Positions 1 to 8,005 of a stretch of DNA of 21,955 bases are shown piece by piece. The position numbers and the translations under genes were made by a program. The stretch's first letter is position 1. Every line of letters starts with the position of its first letter. The stretch covers positions 1 to 21,955 of IMG/VR virus record IMGVR_UViG_3300046754_000073; one strand, 5' to 3'. Below the pieces are notes generated by a model. It was not told where the DNA came from. It did not search any database and saw only the letters and a list, made by a program, of their open reading frames with translations. The stretch is from a virus.

Positions 1-1746
1 GGCGGTGCGGCACTCATGGGTATTCCTGCGGGTGGTTATTTTGGTTCTGCGTTGTTAGGTATGGCTGAAGGAACTTTAGCTGAATTAATTAGTAGTAGAT
101 TAACCAGTAGCGTTTTTAAAATTTTTGATGTTCCATTAAGCGCATTAGGCGGGATTTTGGGTAAAGCGGGAATGGACAATGCGGCTAAAATTCTAGGTGG
201 CATTGTTTCTAAATTAAAATCAAAACCGTTTGAAGTAATAGACAAAACAACAGGCCAACTAAAAACATCAGTACAAGATAATTTAAGGGCAAATGGCATA
301 GACCCTGATGGTGTAAGTGAAGCTTTAGCAAAAGAAATAAATGAAAAAGTTGGCCAATCAATAGACGCGCAGGCGGCGGCCTCAGTTACCGAAGCGGAAA
401 GTCTGCCGATACCAGTTCCGTTGACTAAGGGGCAGGCAACAGGCAACCCAAGCGACCAATTATTTGAAGATGCGATTACAAAAGGAACATACGGCACAAC
501 TAATAAAGATAAAATAGATGACATTATTACTAAACAAACTGACCGTATAAATGAAAATGTTGGTGCTATAGAAACTTCTTTGGGTGGCGGTGCGCCTAAA
601 CCTTCCACAATAGAAGTTGGCGAAAATATTCAAGGAACCTTGAATAATATAAGGCGAACTGAAAAACAAAGGGCAACGCAACTTTTTACAGAAGCGGGTG
701 AAAAAGGTTACGCATTTATACCAACAGAACACGCAGGGGAAGTAAGTGACATTTTAAGAAGAAGTGTTGATGGCTTTCCAAAAACAGAAATAGAAAATGT
801 TTCTAAGCTTATTGATGAAATGGAAGAAATATTAAGTTCTGGTGGCGATGTTAAAAGTTTGTTTAATATTAGAAGGCAGTTAAACGGCTTTCAAAAAAAT
901 TCACCCGCACAAGCGGCGGCAATAAAACTTAAAAATACACTAGACAGCGTTTTGGACGGCTTAGTAGAGCAAAAATTACTTGACGGTAATCCTGAAGCTG
1001 TAACCGCGCAACTAAAAGCTATAGCTAATTATAGAGATTATGCCTCACGTTGGAAAGATAAAGGCATTTTGCGAACTTTAACAGAAGTTGAGCCAAATAG
1101 TGGAACTTTTCAACTTAAAAAAGACCCCGCCGAAATAGCTAACTTTTTATTTAATTCATCAGGCACAAGATTAATTAAACAGCCCAAACTAAGAAACGAT
1201 TTAAGAATATTAAAACAAAATTTGCCAGAAGATGTTTGGAACCAAATACGCCAAGAAGCTTTTATGACTATTGTAAAACAGGCTAATTTACCACAAACAG
1301 GCACAGACCAAATAAAATTATCTGGCGTAAAAATGAGCAATTTTTTGTTTAAAATGACGCAAGATAATCCAGAAGTTATGCGCGGGTTGTTTTCGGCAGA
1401 TGAAATAAAACTTTTAAAACGTTTTGCATCAGTAGCAAGGCGAGTTACAGACACAACAAAAAACGTTTCTAATACAGCATACGCCGCGCAAGGTATCTTA
1501 GCCCAACTTTATAGAAGTTTAGATATGAGTAGGTTAGGTCGAGCAGTAAACCAGATACCTATTATAAATAGCCTACAAAGGTTTGTGGCGGGTGAAGCGG
1601 CTGAGGAGGCTAGCCCCATAATGTTTAGAGGACCAAGCGCAGGCGCGGGAGCAGGCGGTACTGTTGGAGGTTCTGAGCAACTTAACCCAATGCAAGAAGA
1701 ATTAAATAGACTTACTGGCAACCGTTCACCGAACGCATATTATTAA
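1..1746 (+). CDS. Probable internal virion / DNA-ejection protein (5' end outside window)
   Basis: The frame is open from base 1 and no ribosome site can be seen before the first ATG at 16, so the gene probably begins upstream; at least 576 residues are present from that ATG. The first ~75 residues are rich in Gly, Ala and Leu and look amphipathic or membrane-active. The rest is mostly charged helix, with a VPLTKGQATG segment near residue 135 of the kind I associate with large structural proteins encoded beside podovirus portals, and a Gly/Ala-rich tail near residues 535-555. It lies 11 nt before the portal gene in the same direction. Position and composition suggest a protein packaged in the capsid and ejected with DNA. 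No catalytic motif is visible, so the role is inferred from context. The stop before the portal is clear. Confidence 0.6.
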   Translation, partial: GGAALMGIPAGGYFGSALLGMAEGTLAELISSRLTSSVFKIFDVPLSALGGILGKAGMDNAAKILGGIVSKLKSKPFEVIDKTTGQLKTSVQDNLRANGIDPDGVSEALAKEINEKVGQSIDAQAAASVTEAESLPIPVPLTKGQATGNPSDQLFEDAITKGTYGTTNKDKIDDIITKQTDRINENVGAIETSLGGGAPKPSTIEVGENIQGTLNNIRRTEKQRATQLFTEAGEKGYAFIPTEHAGEVSDILRRSVDGFPKTEIENVSKLIDEMEEILSSGGDVKSLFNIRRQLNGFQKNSPAQAAAIKLKNTLDSVLDGLVEQKLLDGNPEAVTAQLKAIANYRDYASRWKDKGILRTLTEVEPNSGTFQLKKDPAEIANFLFNSSGTRLIKQPKLRNDLRILKQNLPEDVWNQIRQEAFMTIVKQANLPQTGTDQIKLSGVKMSNFLFKMTQDNPEVMRGLFSADEIKLLKRFASVARRVTDTTKNVSNTAYAAQGILAQLYRSLDMSRLGRAVNQIPIINSLQRFVAGEAAEEASPIMFRGPSAGAGAGGTVGGSEQLNPMQEELNRLTGNRSPNAYY

Positions 1747-1757
1747 AAGGATAAGCC

Positions 1758-3902
1758 ATGAAAATCGAGGCAATGGATGACGTAACAGTTCAAGGCATTA
1801 TACAAAAGGCCGTGGAAGATGCCGTTGATTTTATAGAAGCTGAAATAACTGAGCCAAGATTAAAATCACAGCGTTATTACGATGGCGAAGTTGACATAGG
1901 ATACGAAGACGGTCGCTCAAGAGTGGTAGCTACAAAATGCCGTGAAGTGGTAAAAAGTTTAAAACCATCTATCCAACGTGTTTTTCTAAGCACTGAAAAC
2001 GTTGTAGAGTTTGTTCCCAGAATGCCAGAAGACGTTCAGGTTTGTGAGCAAATGACCAAGTTTGCTAATTATAAATTTATGCAAAATAACGGCTATAGAT
2101 TGCTTAACGATGTTTTTCAAGATGCAATGGTTAAGAAAACTGGCATAGCCAAAGTAATGTTTGAAGATATTGCAAAAACTGAAGTACACGAAGCGCACAA
2201 CCTGACAGATGACGAGTTTGCTTATTTAACAGAACCCGACAATGTAACGGTTTTAGAGCATACAAAAAATTCTATAGGAACTTTAGATGAAGAAGGCATA
2301 GGCACTGAAACAATTATGCACGATGTAAAAATGAGCATCGAAATAACAAACGGTGATATTACTATAACTTCTATACCCCCAGAAGAATTTTTTGTAGATA
2401 GAAACGCTCGCAGTATTGATGACTTTTTTGTGATTGGCCACAGAACAGATATGACTATTGGCGATTTGCTTGCAATGGATTTTGACCATGAAGAAGTTCA
2501 TAACTTGCAAGGCAATATGTCAACGTTTGAAGCTGAAAGCGAGTTTGAACGTAGAAATTACGCTGTTGACGAGGACGATGATGAAAGTGCCGACCCAACA
2601 AGTAGAAAAGTCGTTGTAACAGAAGCTTACATGAAAATAGATAAAGAAGGCACTGGAAAGCCTTTAATGTATCGTTTTATTCTAGGCGGTTCTAGTTACA
2701 AAGTTCTTTCGTGTGAATTAGCAGATGAAGTGCCGTTTGCAATATTTGAAGTTGACCCCGAACCTCACGCCTTTTTCGGTAGCAGTTTGGTTGACTTAGT
2801 TATGGACGACCAAGATGCGGCAACTTCCATGCTTCGTGGCGTTTTAGATAACGTTGCGTTGACTAACAATCCTGGTCTCGAAATAGTAGATGGCCAAGTT
2901 TCAGTTGATGATTTGCTTAACAACGAAATAGGAAGAATAGTGCGAGTAAAGCAAGCGGGTTCTATTCGTGAGCAAGTTGTTCCTTTTACGGCGGGTTCAA
3001 CCCTTCCCGCCCTACAATATTTTGACCAATTAGTTGACAATAAAACAGGTATAAGCAAAGCCTCACAAGGCTTAAACGCTGATGTGTTGCAATCAGCAAG
3101 TGCAACAGCAATAGCGGCAACAATGCAAGGAGCGGCAGGCCAAGCAGAAGTAATAGCGCGAAATTTAGCAGAAGGCGGTATGCGAAGATTATTTAAACTT
3201 ATAGCGCACTGCATAATAAATAACGCAGATAAAGAAGAAATAATAAGATTAAATAATGAATTTGTTGAAGTAGACCCACGCAGTTGGAACGCTGACGCTG
3301 ATATGATTGTAAACGTTGGCATAGGAACAGGTCAGCAAGCCGAAAAATCAGCAGTGTTGCGCGAAACTTTGCAAATGCAAATGTCAGTTTGGCAACAGTA
3401 CGGAGCGCAAAATGGCTTAGTAACCATGACAAACGTTCGAAATACTTTGGCTGATTTATTAGGTTCAGTAGGTTTAAGAAACACAGACCGTTACTATTTA
3501 CCAGTAACTTTTGAAAAAGAACAAGAGTTAATAATGGCAAAACAAGAAGAAGCGCAAATGCAACAGCAAATGATGCAACAAGGTCAACAACAAACTGACC
3601 CGAACCAAGCATTTATGGCAACTGAGCAAATGAAAGCACAGACAAGGGCGCAAGTAGATATGGCCAAATTGCAACTTGACGCGCAGAAAGCGGCTAGTGA
3701 TGATAAATTTAGAATGCACGAATTAGCTATGAAAGATGATTTACAGCGTGACGAAATGGTTCAAGACTTGGCGGTTAAGGTTGCGGAAATATTGGGTAAA
3801 TATGAAACTGCGGTTGACACAACGGCAATAAAAGCCGAACAAGATAAGGTAAGACCGCATAATGAAGAAATGATGAATGGATTACAAGAAAAGAGCTATT
3901 AG
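1758..3902 (+). CDS. Portal protein (P22-like)
   Basis: A 714-residue protein close to the length of P22 portal (about 725). Portal rings form the dodecameric DNA gate at one capsid vertex and bind terminase during packaging. The N-terminal ~150 residues (YYDGEVD, then a helical stretch ending near FVPRMPEDV) and the central segment near residues 430-475 (TGISKASQG, followed by an Ala-rich helix) match the P22-type marine podovirus portals I know. The C-terminal ~120 residues are Gln/Met-rich and helical, as expected for a barrel or crown extension. The start is supported by AAGGATAA just upstream of the ATG at 1758. It is followed by the scaffold and capsid genes in the usual head-module order, and its last 26 nt overlap the next gene. 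Assignment to the portal family is firm; the precise subfamily is less so. Confidence 0.9.
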   Translation: MKIEAMDDVTVQGIIQKAVEDAVDFIEAEITEPRLKSQRYYDGEVDIGYEDGRSRVVATKCREVVKSLKPSIQRVFLSTENVVEFVPRMPEDVQVCEQMTKFANYKFMQNNGYRLLNDVFQDAMVKKTGIAKVMFEDIAKTEVHEAHNLTDDEFAYLTEPDNVTVLEHTKNSIGTLDEEGIGTETIMHDVKMSIEITNGDITITSIPPEEFFVDRNARSIDDFFVIGHRTDMTIGDLLAMDFDHEEVHNLQGNMSTFEAESEFERRNYAVDEDDDESADPTSRKVVVTEAYMKIDKEGTGKPLMYRFILGGSSYKVLSCELADEVPFAIFEVDPEPHAFFGSSLVDLVMDDQDAATSMLRGVLDNVALTNNPGLEIVDGQVSVDDLLNNEIGRIVRVKQAGSIREQVVPFTAGSTLPALQYFDQLVDNKTGISKASQGLNADVLQSASATAIAATMQGAAGQAEVIARNLAEGGMRRLFKLIAHCIINNADKEEIIRLNNEFVEVDPRSWNADADMIVNVGIGTGQQAEKSAVLRETLQMQMSVWQQYGAQNGLVTMTNVRNTLADLLGSVGLRNTDRYYLPVTFEKEQELIMAKQEEAQMQQQMMQQGQQQTDPNQAFMATEQMKAQTRAQVDMAKLQLDAQKAASDDKFRMHELAMKDDLQRDEMVQDLAVKVAEILGKYETAVDTTAIKAEQDKVRPHNEEMMNGLQEKSY

Positions 3903-4125
3903 AGCCAGAAATTTATTAAATAACGAAGAATTTCAAGGCATTATAAAAGATTTGCGAGAAGACCAATTACGGTTAATCGCGAATACGAGCGCGTCAGAGG
4001 TGGAAAAACGTGAGGATGCTCACGCCATTTATCGGGCGTTAAATGAAATTGAGTTTTTATTAAGGGCTGATGTAGATGCTGAAAAACTCATAGAACGAAA
4101 GGCAAGGGACGCTCATGAGCACTGA
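3877..4125 (+). CDS. Small head-module protein of unknown function
   Basis: An 82-residue, highly charged and almost certainly all-helical protein with no Cys and no membrane segment. Its ATG at 3877 lies inside the end of the portal gene (26-nt overlap), and its last 11 nt overlap the start of the scaffold gene, so all three are probably translationally coupled. I do not recognise the family. Small helical proteins between portal and scaffold occur in several podoviruses, but no function can be read from the sequence. The conserved frame through both overlaps supports it as a real gene. Confidence 0.8.
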   Translation: MDYKKRAIRARNLLNNEEFQGIIKDLREDQLRLIANTSASEVEKREDAHAIYRALNEIEFLLRADVDAEKLIERKARDAHEH

Positions 4126-5116
4126 ACCTAACAGTGGCAGTATTAACGATATTGCGAATTTAATATCTGAACCGCCACAAAAATTAGAAGATAATCTAAA
4201 CGAAGTTACTGAAGCTGTTATTGAGGAACCTCAGGACACTGAGACTAAAGAAACGGTTGAAGTAGCCGAAAGTGAAGATGTCGCTGACCACGAAAGCGAT
4301 GATTTAGAAGAAATCGTGGATGAGGATGGGCTAGATGAGGATACAGCCGTTCCCTTTGAACTTTCTGATGATATGGAGCTTGAGTATAAAAGCGATGGCG
4401 AAATTAAGAAGGCAACCATTGGGGAGCTAAAGCGAAGTGCCGCAGGACAAGACTACATCCAAAAGGGTATGGAAGATAATGCAAAAGTTAAAAAACAACT
4501 TGAGCAAACTACCCAAGAATTGCAGGAAGACCGTCAAAAACTTACTGCAATATTACAAGCGTACGAAAATGGCGACGCTCCAAGACCACCAATAAAACCA
4601 ACCAAGGAGCTACAAGATAGTGACCCTATAGGTTATTTGGAGGCTATGGAGCAGTATCGGCAAGACGTTGAGCAATTTGGTAAGTTTAAGGCAGAAGCCG
4701 AAGAACAAGCTAAAGCTAATGAACGTATAATGTACGAACAAGACCAACGATATGCGGCAGAACAAGCTGAAATATTGAAAAAGGAAATGCCAGAGTTAAA
4801 TGACCCCGAAAAAAGTAAAAAACTTTTGGAGGATATTCAAACTGTAGCTGTTGATTATTATCAAGTTCCTGTTGAAATATTAGGTAATCTGAAACATACT
4901 TGGGAATTTAAAATTGTTCGTGATGCTGTAGCCTACCGCAAACTACAAACTTCTAAAACTAAGGTTGTAGAAAAAACCAAAGGCGCAAGGCCAATGGTAA
5001 AAGCGGGAGCAAAAAGAACTGCTAGTGGTACAAAAGTGATAAAGCAGAAAGAAGCGCGGTCTAGAATGCAAAAATCTGGGTCACTAGACGATGTGACTAA
5101 TTATCTCTTGTCTTAA
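4115..5116 (+). CDS. Capsid scaffolding protein
   Basis: A 333-residue protein with the composition of a phage scaffold. Residues 1-90 are extremely acidic (runs of Glu/Asp). A short YKSDGEIKKATIGELKRS segment follows near residue 90. Residues ~115-225 form a long Gln/Glu/Lys-rich predicted coiled coil, and the last ~60 residues are Lys/Arg-rich. In P22-type phages the basic C-terminal helices of scaffold bind the inner face of the coat protein and the scaffold leaves the procapsid before packaging. Position directly between portal and major capsid gene gives the strongest support. The ATG at 4115 overlaps the preceding gene by 11 nt. No protease motif is visible, so there is no sign of a fused maturation protease. 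Confidence 0.85.
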   Translation: MSTEPNSGSINDIANLISEPPQKLEDNLNEVTEAVIEEPQDTETKETVEVAESEDVADHESDDLEEIVDEDGLDEDTAVPFELSDDMELEYKSDGEIKKATIGELKRSAAGQDYIQKGMEDNAKVKKQLEQTTQELQEDRQKLTAILQAYENGDAPRPPIKPTKELQDSDPIGYLEAMEQYRQDVEQFGKFKAEAEEQAKANERIMYEQDQRYAAEQAEILKKEMPELNDPEKSKKLLEDIQTVAVDYYQVPVEILGNLKHTWEFKIVRDAVAYRKLQTSKTKVVEKTKGARPMVKAGAKRTASGTKVIKQKEARSRMQKSGSLDDVTNYLLS

Positions 5117-5131
5117 AGAAAGGACTATATC

Positions 5132-6124
5132 ATGGCCGTGACGGCAAATACCAACGAAACATACGATGTTTCTACAATTAGGGAAGACCTATCCGAAGCG
5201 ATGGCTTCCATCACCCCAACAGAGACTTTACTTATGTCCTCTATTGGAACACGCAACGTTGACAACACTTACTTTGAGTGGAGTGAAGTCGACCTAGCCG
5301 CAACTGGAGCGAACCGCCAAATCGAGGGTGACGTTGGACTATCCAATACTGCCCCGACTAACGCTGTTCGAAAGGGTTCCTACACTCAAATCAGTGCTAA
5401 AGTCGTGGAGGTCTCCTCAACGAACCAAGCAGTGAACGGAACGGCGAATGCTCAGACTGTCGCAAAACAAGTAGCTTATAAATTAAGCGAGTTAAAACGC
5501 GATATGGAGGCCATGCTCTTGGCGAATGTACCTTCAGCGGTAGGAGCGTCTGGTACTGCTAGACAGACTGCGGGTTTGCCTGCTTACCTAACTACTAACG
5601 TTTCTCGTGGTTCTGGTGGTGCTAACGGCACAACATCAGGTTCAGGCGAAAGCGGTTCTGTAAATGCGGCGGCAACGGACGGAACATTGCGTCCGATTAC
5701 TGAAGCACTTCTAAAAACTGTTATTGCTAGTTGTTGGAACTCTGGTGCTACACCAAAAATTGTTATGTGTGGTTCAGCGCAAAAGCAAAAAATTTCAACC
5801 TTTACTGGCAACGCTACACGCTACAAAGAAGCGGAAGACAGCAAGCTAAATGCGGCTATTGATGTCTATATTTCTGACTTTGGAGAAGTGCAAATCGTGC
5901 CAAATCGCCATATGCGAGTTCGAACAGTGTCAAGTGTAGATTATACACCTGACGTTCTTGTTCTAGACCCATCATATGCTGAGGTTGCTTACTTGCAAAC
6001 TGCAAAGCAAGAACCACTTGCGAAAACTGGTTTGTCTGAGCGTAGACTAATTTCTTGTGAGTATGGCTTACAAGTTACTTCGCAAAAGGCACACGGTATT
6101 GTAGCGGACATTAACGCATCATAA
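5132..6124 (+). CDS. Major capsid protein (DUF5309 / SU10-like family)
   Basis: A 330-residue protein recognisable as the DUF5309 capsid family, named for similarity to phage SU10 coat. The N-terminal signature includes ETLLMSSIG near residue 32 followed by a FEWSEVDLA strand; a long helix (AKQVAYKLSELKRDMEAMLL) lies near residues 110-130; a Gly/Ser-rich insertion sits near residues 157-177. The C-terminal half (ISDFGEVQIVPNRHMR, then PLAKTGLSERR) is typical of the HK97-like fold of this family. The start follows AAAGGA at a good distance. The 5' part of the gene seems richer in C-ending codons than its neighbours, as is common in highly expressed capsid genes; this is by eye. A stable hairpin follows the stop. 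Confidence 0.9.
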   Translation: MAVTANTNETYDVSTIREDLSEAMASITPTETLLMSSIGTRNVDNTYFEWSEVDLAATGANRQIEGDVGLSNTAPTNAVRKGSYTQISAKVVEVSSTNQAVNGTANAQTVAKQVAYKLSELKRDMEAMLLANVPSAVGASGTARQTAGLPAYLTTNVSRGSGGANGTTSGSGESGSVNAAATDGTLRPITEALLKTVIASCWNSGATPKIVMCGSAQKQKISTFTGNATRYKEAEDSKLNAAIDVYISDFGEVQIVPNRHMRVRTVSSVDYTPDVLVLDPSYAEVAYLQTAKQEPLAKTGLSERRLISCEYGLQVTSQKAHGIVADINAS

Positions 6125-6129
6125 GAATA

Positions 6130-6151
6130 GGTGGGGCAGAAATGCCCCATC
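6130..6151 (+). terminator. GNRA-loop hairpin after the capsid gene
   Basis: Positions 6130-6138 pair with 6143-6151 in a 9-bp stem (eight Watson-Crick pairs and one G-U) closed by a GAAA tetraloop. It lies 5 nt after the capsid stop codon. There is no T-tract after it, so it is not a canonical intrinsic terminator; it may be a partial terminator or a 3' block that stabilises capsid mRNA. The next gene's ribosome site (ACGGAGGAC) begins just after the stem. Confidence 0.65.
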
Positions 6152-6166
6152 ACTACGGAGGACATT

Positions 6167-6424
6167 ATGAAAGTTAAAATTACAACTGACAGGCGACCTT
6201 TTGTGAACGGTGTTGCTACTAATAAAGGCGAAGAAATAGAAGTTGATTCTGAAGAAGGTGCTATTTTGTTACAAGCAGGATTTGCATTAGAGTTAGGAGC
6301 TACTAAGCCAAAACGAGCAAGAACGGCAACTGGCAAATTAAAAGCAGATGACCCTTCAACTCCAGATGTGAATGAGGCTTGGGAAGGCGGCAAAGCTCCC
6401 AAAAAAAAGAAAGGTAAAAAATAA
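6167..6424 (+). CDS. Small protein with Lys-rich tail, unknown function
   Basis: An 85-residue protein beginning MKVKITTDRRPFV. I chose the ATG at 6167 rather than the in-frame GTG at 6131 because a strong ACGGAGGAC site sits 5 nt upstream and the GTG start would translate the hairpin. The first ~45 residues look like a small beta-rich domain; the C-terminal ~40 residues are disordered and basic, ending KAPKKKKGKK. Small proteins with basic tails beside capsid genes are common in marine podoviruses. The tail could touch DNA or the capsid interior, but that is inference. Its TAA overlaps the next ATG by one base. Confidence 0.8.
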   Translation: MKVKITTDRRPFVNGVATNKGEEIEVDSEEGAILLQAGFALELGATKPKRARTATGKLKADDPSTPDVNEAWEGGKAPKKKKGKK

Positions 6425-6576
6425 TGACTATTGGAAACATACCTAAAGAAGAATATCTAGAAATGCTGAAAAAAATGTTAAAGATGCAAACTGGCGGTGC
6501 GGCGGCATTAGCTATAAAAAAAGAAATGGAATCACTGGGATATAAAGGAAAATTTAACTGGGATAAAGAAAAATGA
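6424..6576 (+). CDS. 50-aa protein, unknown function
   Basis: The ATG at 6424 shares one base with the TAA of the preceding gene, and its TGA overlaps the next ATG (ATGA at 6573-6576). The 50-residue product (starts MTIGNIPKEEYLEML, ends NWDKEK) is charged and helical with a short GGAAALA segment, with no signal or membrane span. The perfect coupling at both ends is the main evidence that this is a translated gene. No family is recognised. Confidence 0.75.
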   Translation: MTIGNIPKEEYLEMLKKMLKMQTGGAAALAIKKEMESLGYKGKFNWDKEK

Positions 6577-6848
6577 GCGTACAAACAAAATATTTTGACG
6601 AAGACGGTAAAATTGTAATTAACCGCAGTCAGGATATTCAGCGCATTTTAGATTTTAATAAAGAGCGCAACATAGATGGCCACAACCGTAAATCTGATAT
6701 GCGGCTTGCAGGGTCTATTCCATTTGTAGTTATAGAAATGTGGATGAAAGAATGTGGCGCAAAATTAGGTAGTCCAGAGCTAAATGAGTACATTAAGAAA
6801 AAATTAATGTCGGGTGAATTTAGCAAGTTGGTAGCTAATGGGTATTAA
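6573..6848 (+). CDS. 91-aa head-region protein, unknown function
   Basis: A 91-residue soluble protein (MSVQTKYFDEDGK...) coupled to the previous gene by a 4-nt ATGA overlap. The central segment (RNIDGHNRKSDMRLAGSIPF, near residues 30-49) followed by an amphipathic helix with WMKECG resembles a small family of unknown proteins I associate with marine podovirus head/neck clusters. No enzymatic residues are apparent. The following gene begins immediately after the stop, so it belongs to the same operon. Function is not assigned. Confidence 0.75.
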   Translation: MSVQTKYFDEDGKIVINRSQDIQRILDFNKERNIDGHNRKSDMRLAGSIPFVVIEMWMKECGAKLGSPELNEYIKKKLMSGEFSKLVANGY

Positions 6849-7265
6849 ATGGATTTGCCCAAGGTAAATATTGCTGTTGCCGCTTCTGCGGTGGTCGCAA
6901 TAGTCTCCACAGTCGGAGGAGGCATTTGGTATGCTTCTTCGCAAGCATCAGTTATAGAAAGCCTGACACAACAAGTCGAAACTCTCACAATAGAAAATAA
7001 CGCAACTGACCGAACAAATTTAATTCGTGATGTAGAACATAACACAGAACAAATAGAAGAAATTATAGATTACATTATAGAAGTCGAAGAAGAAGGCGGC
7101 GAAACTATAGATGAAATTTATCAAGAGTTCGAAGATGTTTACGAAACGCAAGAAGGCTTCTTGCTTCAGTTTAATCAAATAATACAATTACAAGCTAGAG
7201 TAAAATCCCTAGAATCTACACTAGACTTTTTAGTAAAACGCCCATCACTTTCTGACGGTAGATAA
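6849..7265 (+). CDS. Membrane-anchored coiled-coil protein
   Basis: A 138-residue protein starting directly after the previous stop. Residues ~7-27 (VNIAVAASAVVAIVSTVGGG) form a membrane segment. Residues ~30-130 are a long acidic heptad-rich coiled coil (for example LTQQVETLTIEN, then many Glu). One N-terminal membrane segment with an extended coiled coil is the layout of an inner-membrane spanin, but the gene lies upstream of the holin rather than after the endolysin and no outer-membrane lipoprotein partner is visible. It could equally be a virion or tail-associated membrane protein. The family is not recognised. Confidence 0.75.
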   Translation: MDLPKVNIAVAASAVVAIVSTVGGGIWYASSQASVIESLTQQVETLTIENNATDRTNLIRDVEHNTEQIEEIIDYIIEVEEEGGETIDEIYQEFEDVYETQEGFLLQFNQIIQLQARVKSLESTLDFLVKRPSLSDGR

Positions 7266-7266
7266 A

Positions 7267-7722
7267 ATGGACCCGATAACAATTCTCGCAGGCATAAAAA
7301 CAGGTCTTGCGGCAGGAAAATCCGTTGCAGGGCTAAGTAAACAAATCGGGCAATTTTTCGATGCAACCGATAATGCAAAAAAGCAACTACAGAAAAAAGG
7401 TGTTTCAAGTAAAAGTGTGAACGCTATAGCGATGGAACGATTTCAGAAACTCAGGCAAGCGGCTGAAGCTGAAGAAGAACTGAAAAAATTTATCTGTGAA
7501 TCGCTTGGACCTTCTCACTGGAATACTTTGTTGAAAATGCGTAGGGAAGTATTAGCCGAAAAACGCGAAGCAGAGGCTAGGGCGAGGCGTGAGGCACAGG
7601 AAAGGGCAGACTTGGCACTTACTGCGGTTTCTATTGTTTTGCTTCTCACGGCGGCTCTGGTCGGCTCTACGGCCTATTTGCATCATATGGGTTGGCTCGA
7701 TGTTCGGGATTATTTGCCGTGA
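7267..7722 (+). CDS. Coiled-coil protein with C-terminal membrane segment
   Basis: A 151-residue protein with an N-terminal Gly/Ala-rich helix (DPITILAGIKTGLAAGKSVAG), a central Lys/Glu/Ala-rich coiled coil (residues ~40-115) and a C-terminal membrane segment (ALTAVSIVLLLTAALVGSTA, about residues 117-136). The pattern (MDPIT... start, GPSHWNTLLKMRRE mid-region, Arg/Glu-rich coil) resembles a family of unknown function repeated across marine podoviruses and cyanophages. It is probably a structural or membrane-associated protein. It starts one base after the preceding stop and its TGA overlaps the next start codon by 4 nt. Confidence 0.8.
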   Translation: MDPITILAGIKTGLAAGKSVAGLSKQIGQFFDATDNAKKQLQKKGVSSKSVNAIAMERFQKLRQAAEAEEELKKFICESLGPSHWNTLLKMRREVLAEKREAEARARREAQERADLALTAVSIVLLLTAALVGSTAYLHHMGWLDVRDYLP

Positions 7723-7889
7723 TTTATGTTTTAGTATTCTTGCATTTTATAAATACTGATAATTTAAAATTTTATCAAATAGCTACATTTTCGGATAAAC
7801 AAGAATGTCTAAGCCAAGCGGAGAAAGCAAAAATTCTAGTAACTCACAACTCCATGAAAGTTTCGTGCTTGGAGATTACGACCCAATAG
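7719..7889 (+). CDS. Small signal-anchored/exported protein in lysis region
   Basis: A 56-residue protein. I chose the GTG at 7719 because it makes a GTGA coupling overlap with the previous stop; a TTG at 7692 is the alternative. The N-terminus (IYVLVFLHFI) is hydrophobic like a short signal anchor. The remaining ~40 residues contain two Cys (in QECL and SCLEI), consistent with a periplasmic domain that could form a disulphide. There is no lipobox, so it is not an Rz1-type lipoprotein. Tiny exported proteins with an Asp-Lys-Gln-Glu-Cys type motif are frequent in phage lysis regions, but their role is unknown. Confidence 0.6.
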   Translation: MIYVLVFLHFINTDNLKFYQIATFSDKQECLSQAEKAKILVTHNSMKVSCLEITTQ

Positions 7890-8005
7890 TAATAGAACAT
7901 GGCAAAAAATGGGCGGCATACGATAAAAATGGACGTTTAATAATTTTAGGATATAATAGGCGCATATGTCAGGAGTACGCAAATGACAGAGTTCGACAAG
8001 CTTGA
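7805..8005 (+). CDS. 66-aa protein in a heavily overlapped frame
   Basis: This frame runs from an ATG at 7805, inside the preceding gene, to 8005, inside the EF-hand gene. The product is soluble. Its C-terminal ~45 residues (YDPIVIEHGKKWAAYDKNGR, then LIILGYNRR) look like a small beta-hairpin domain, while the first 20 residues are low-complexity Ser/Asn. A GTG at 7865 would drop the low-complexity part and is an alternative start; no strong ribosome site supports either. It fills the only gap (7890-7982) between recognised genes, which favours it being real, but the family is unknown. Confidence 0.55.
   Translation: MSKPSGESKNSSNSQLHESFVLGDYDPIVIEHGKKWAAYDKNGRLIILGYNRRICQEYANDRVRQA

Noticed and set aside
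36-608. 190-codon minus-strand frame in the ejection-protein gene
   Set aside because: Antisense to a clear coding frame, no ribosome site or promoter, and composition is that of a complement shadow.
2765-3322. Long antisense frame (185 codons, minus) in the portal gene
   Set aside because: Shadow of the portal frame; product has Ser/Ile/Pro-rich unstructured character, no ribosome site, no neighbouring operon.
7719-8005. Rz/Rz1 nested spanin pair
   Set aside because: Neither product has a lipobox or the proline-rich lipoprotein character of Rz1, and the first gene is too short for an inner-membrane spanin with coiled coil.
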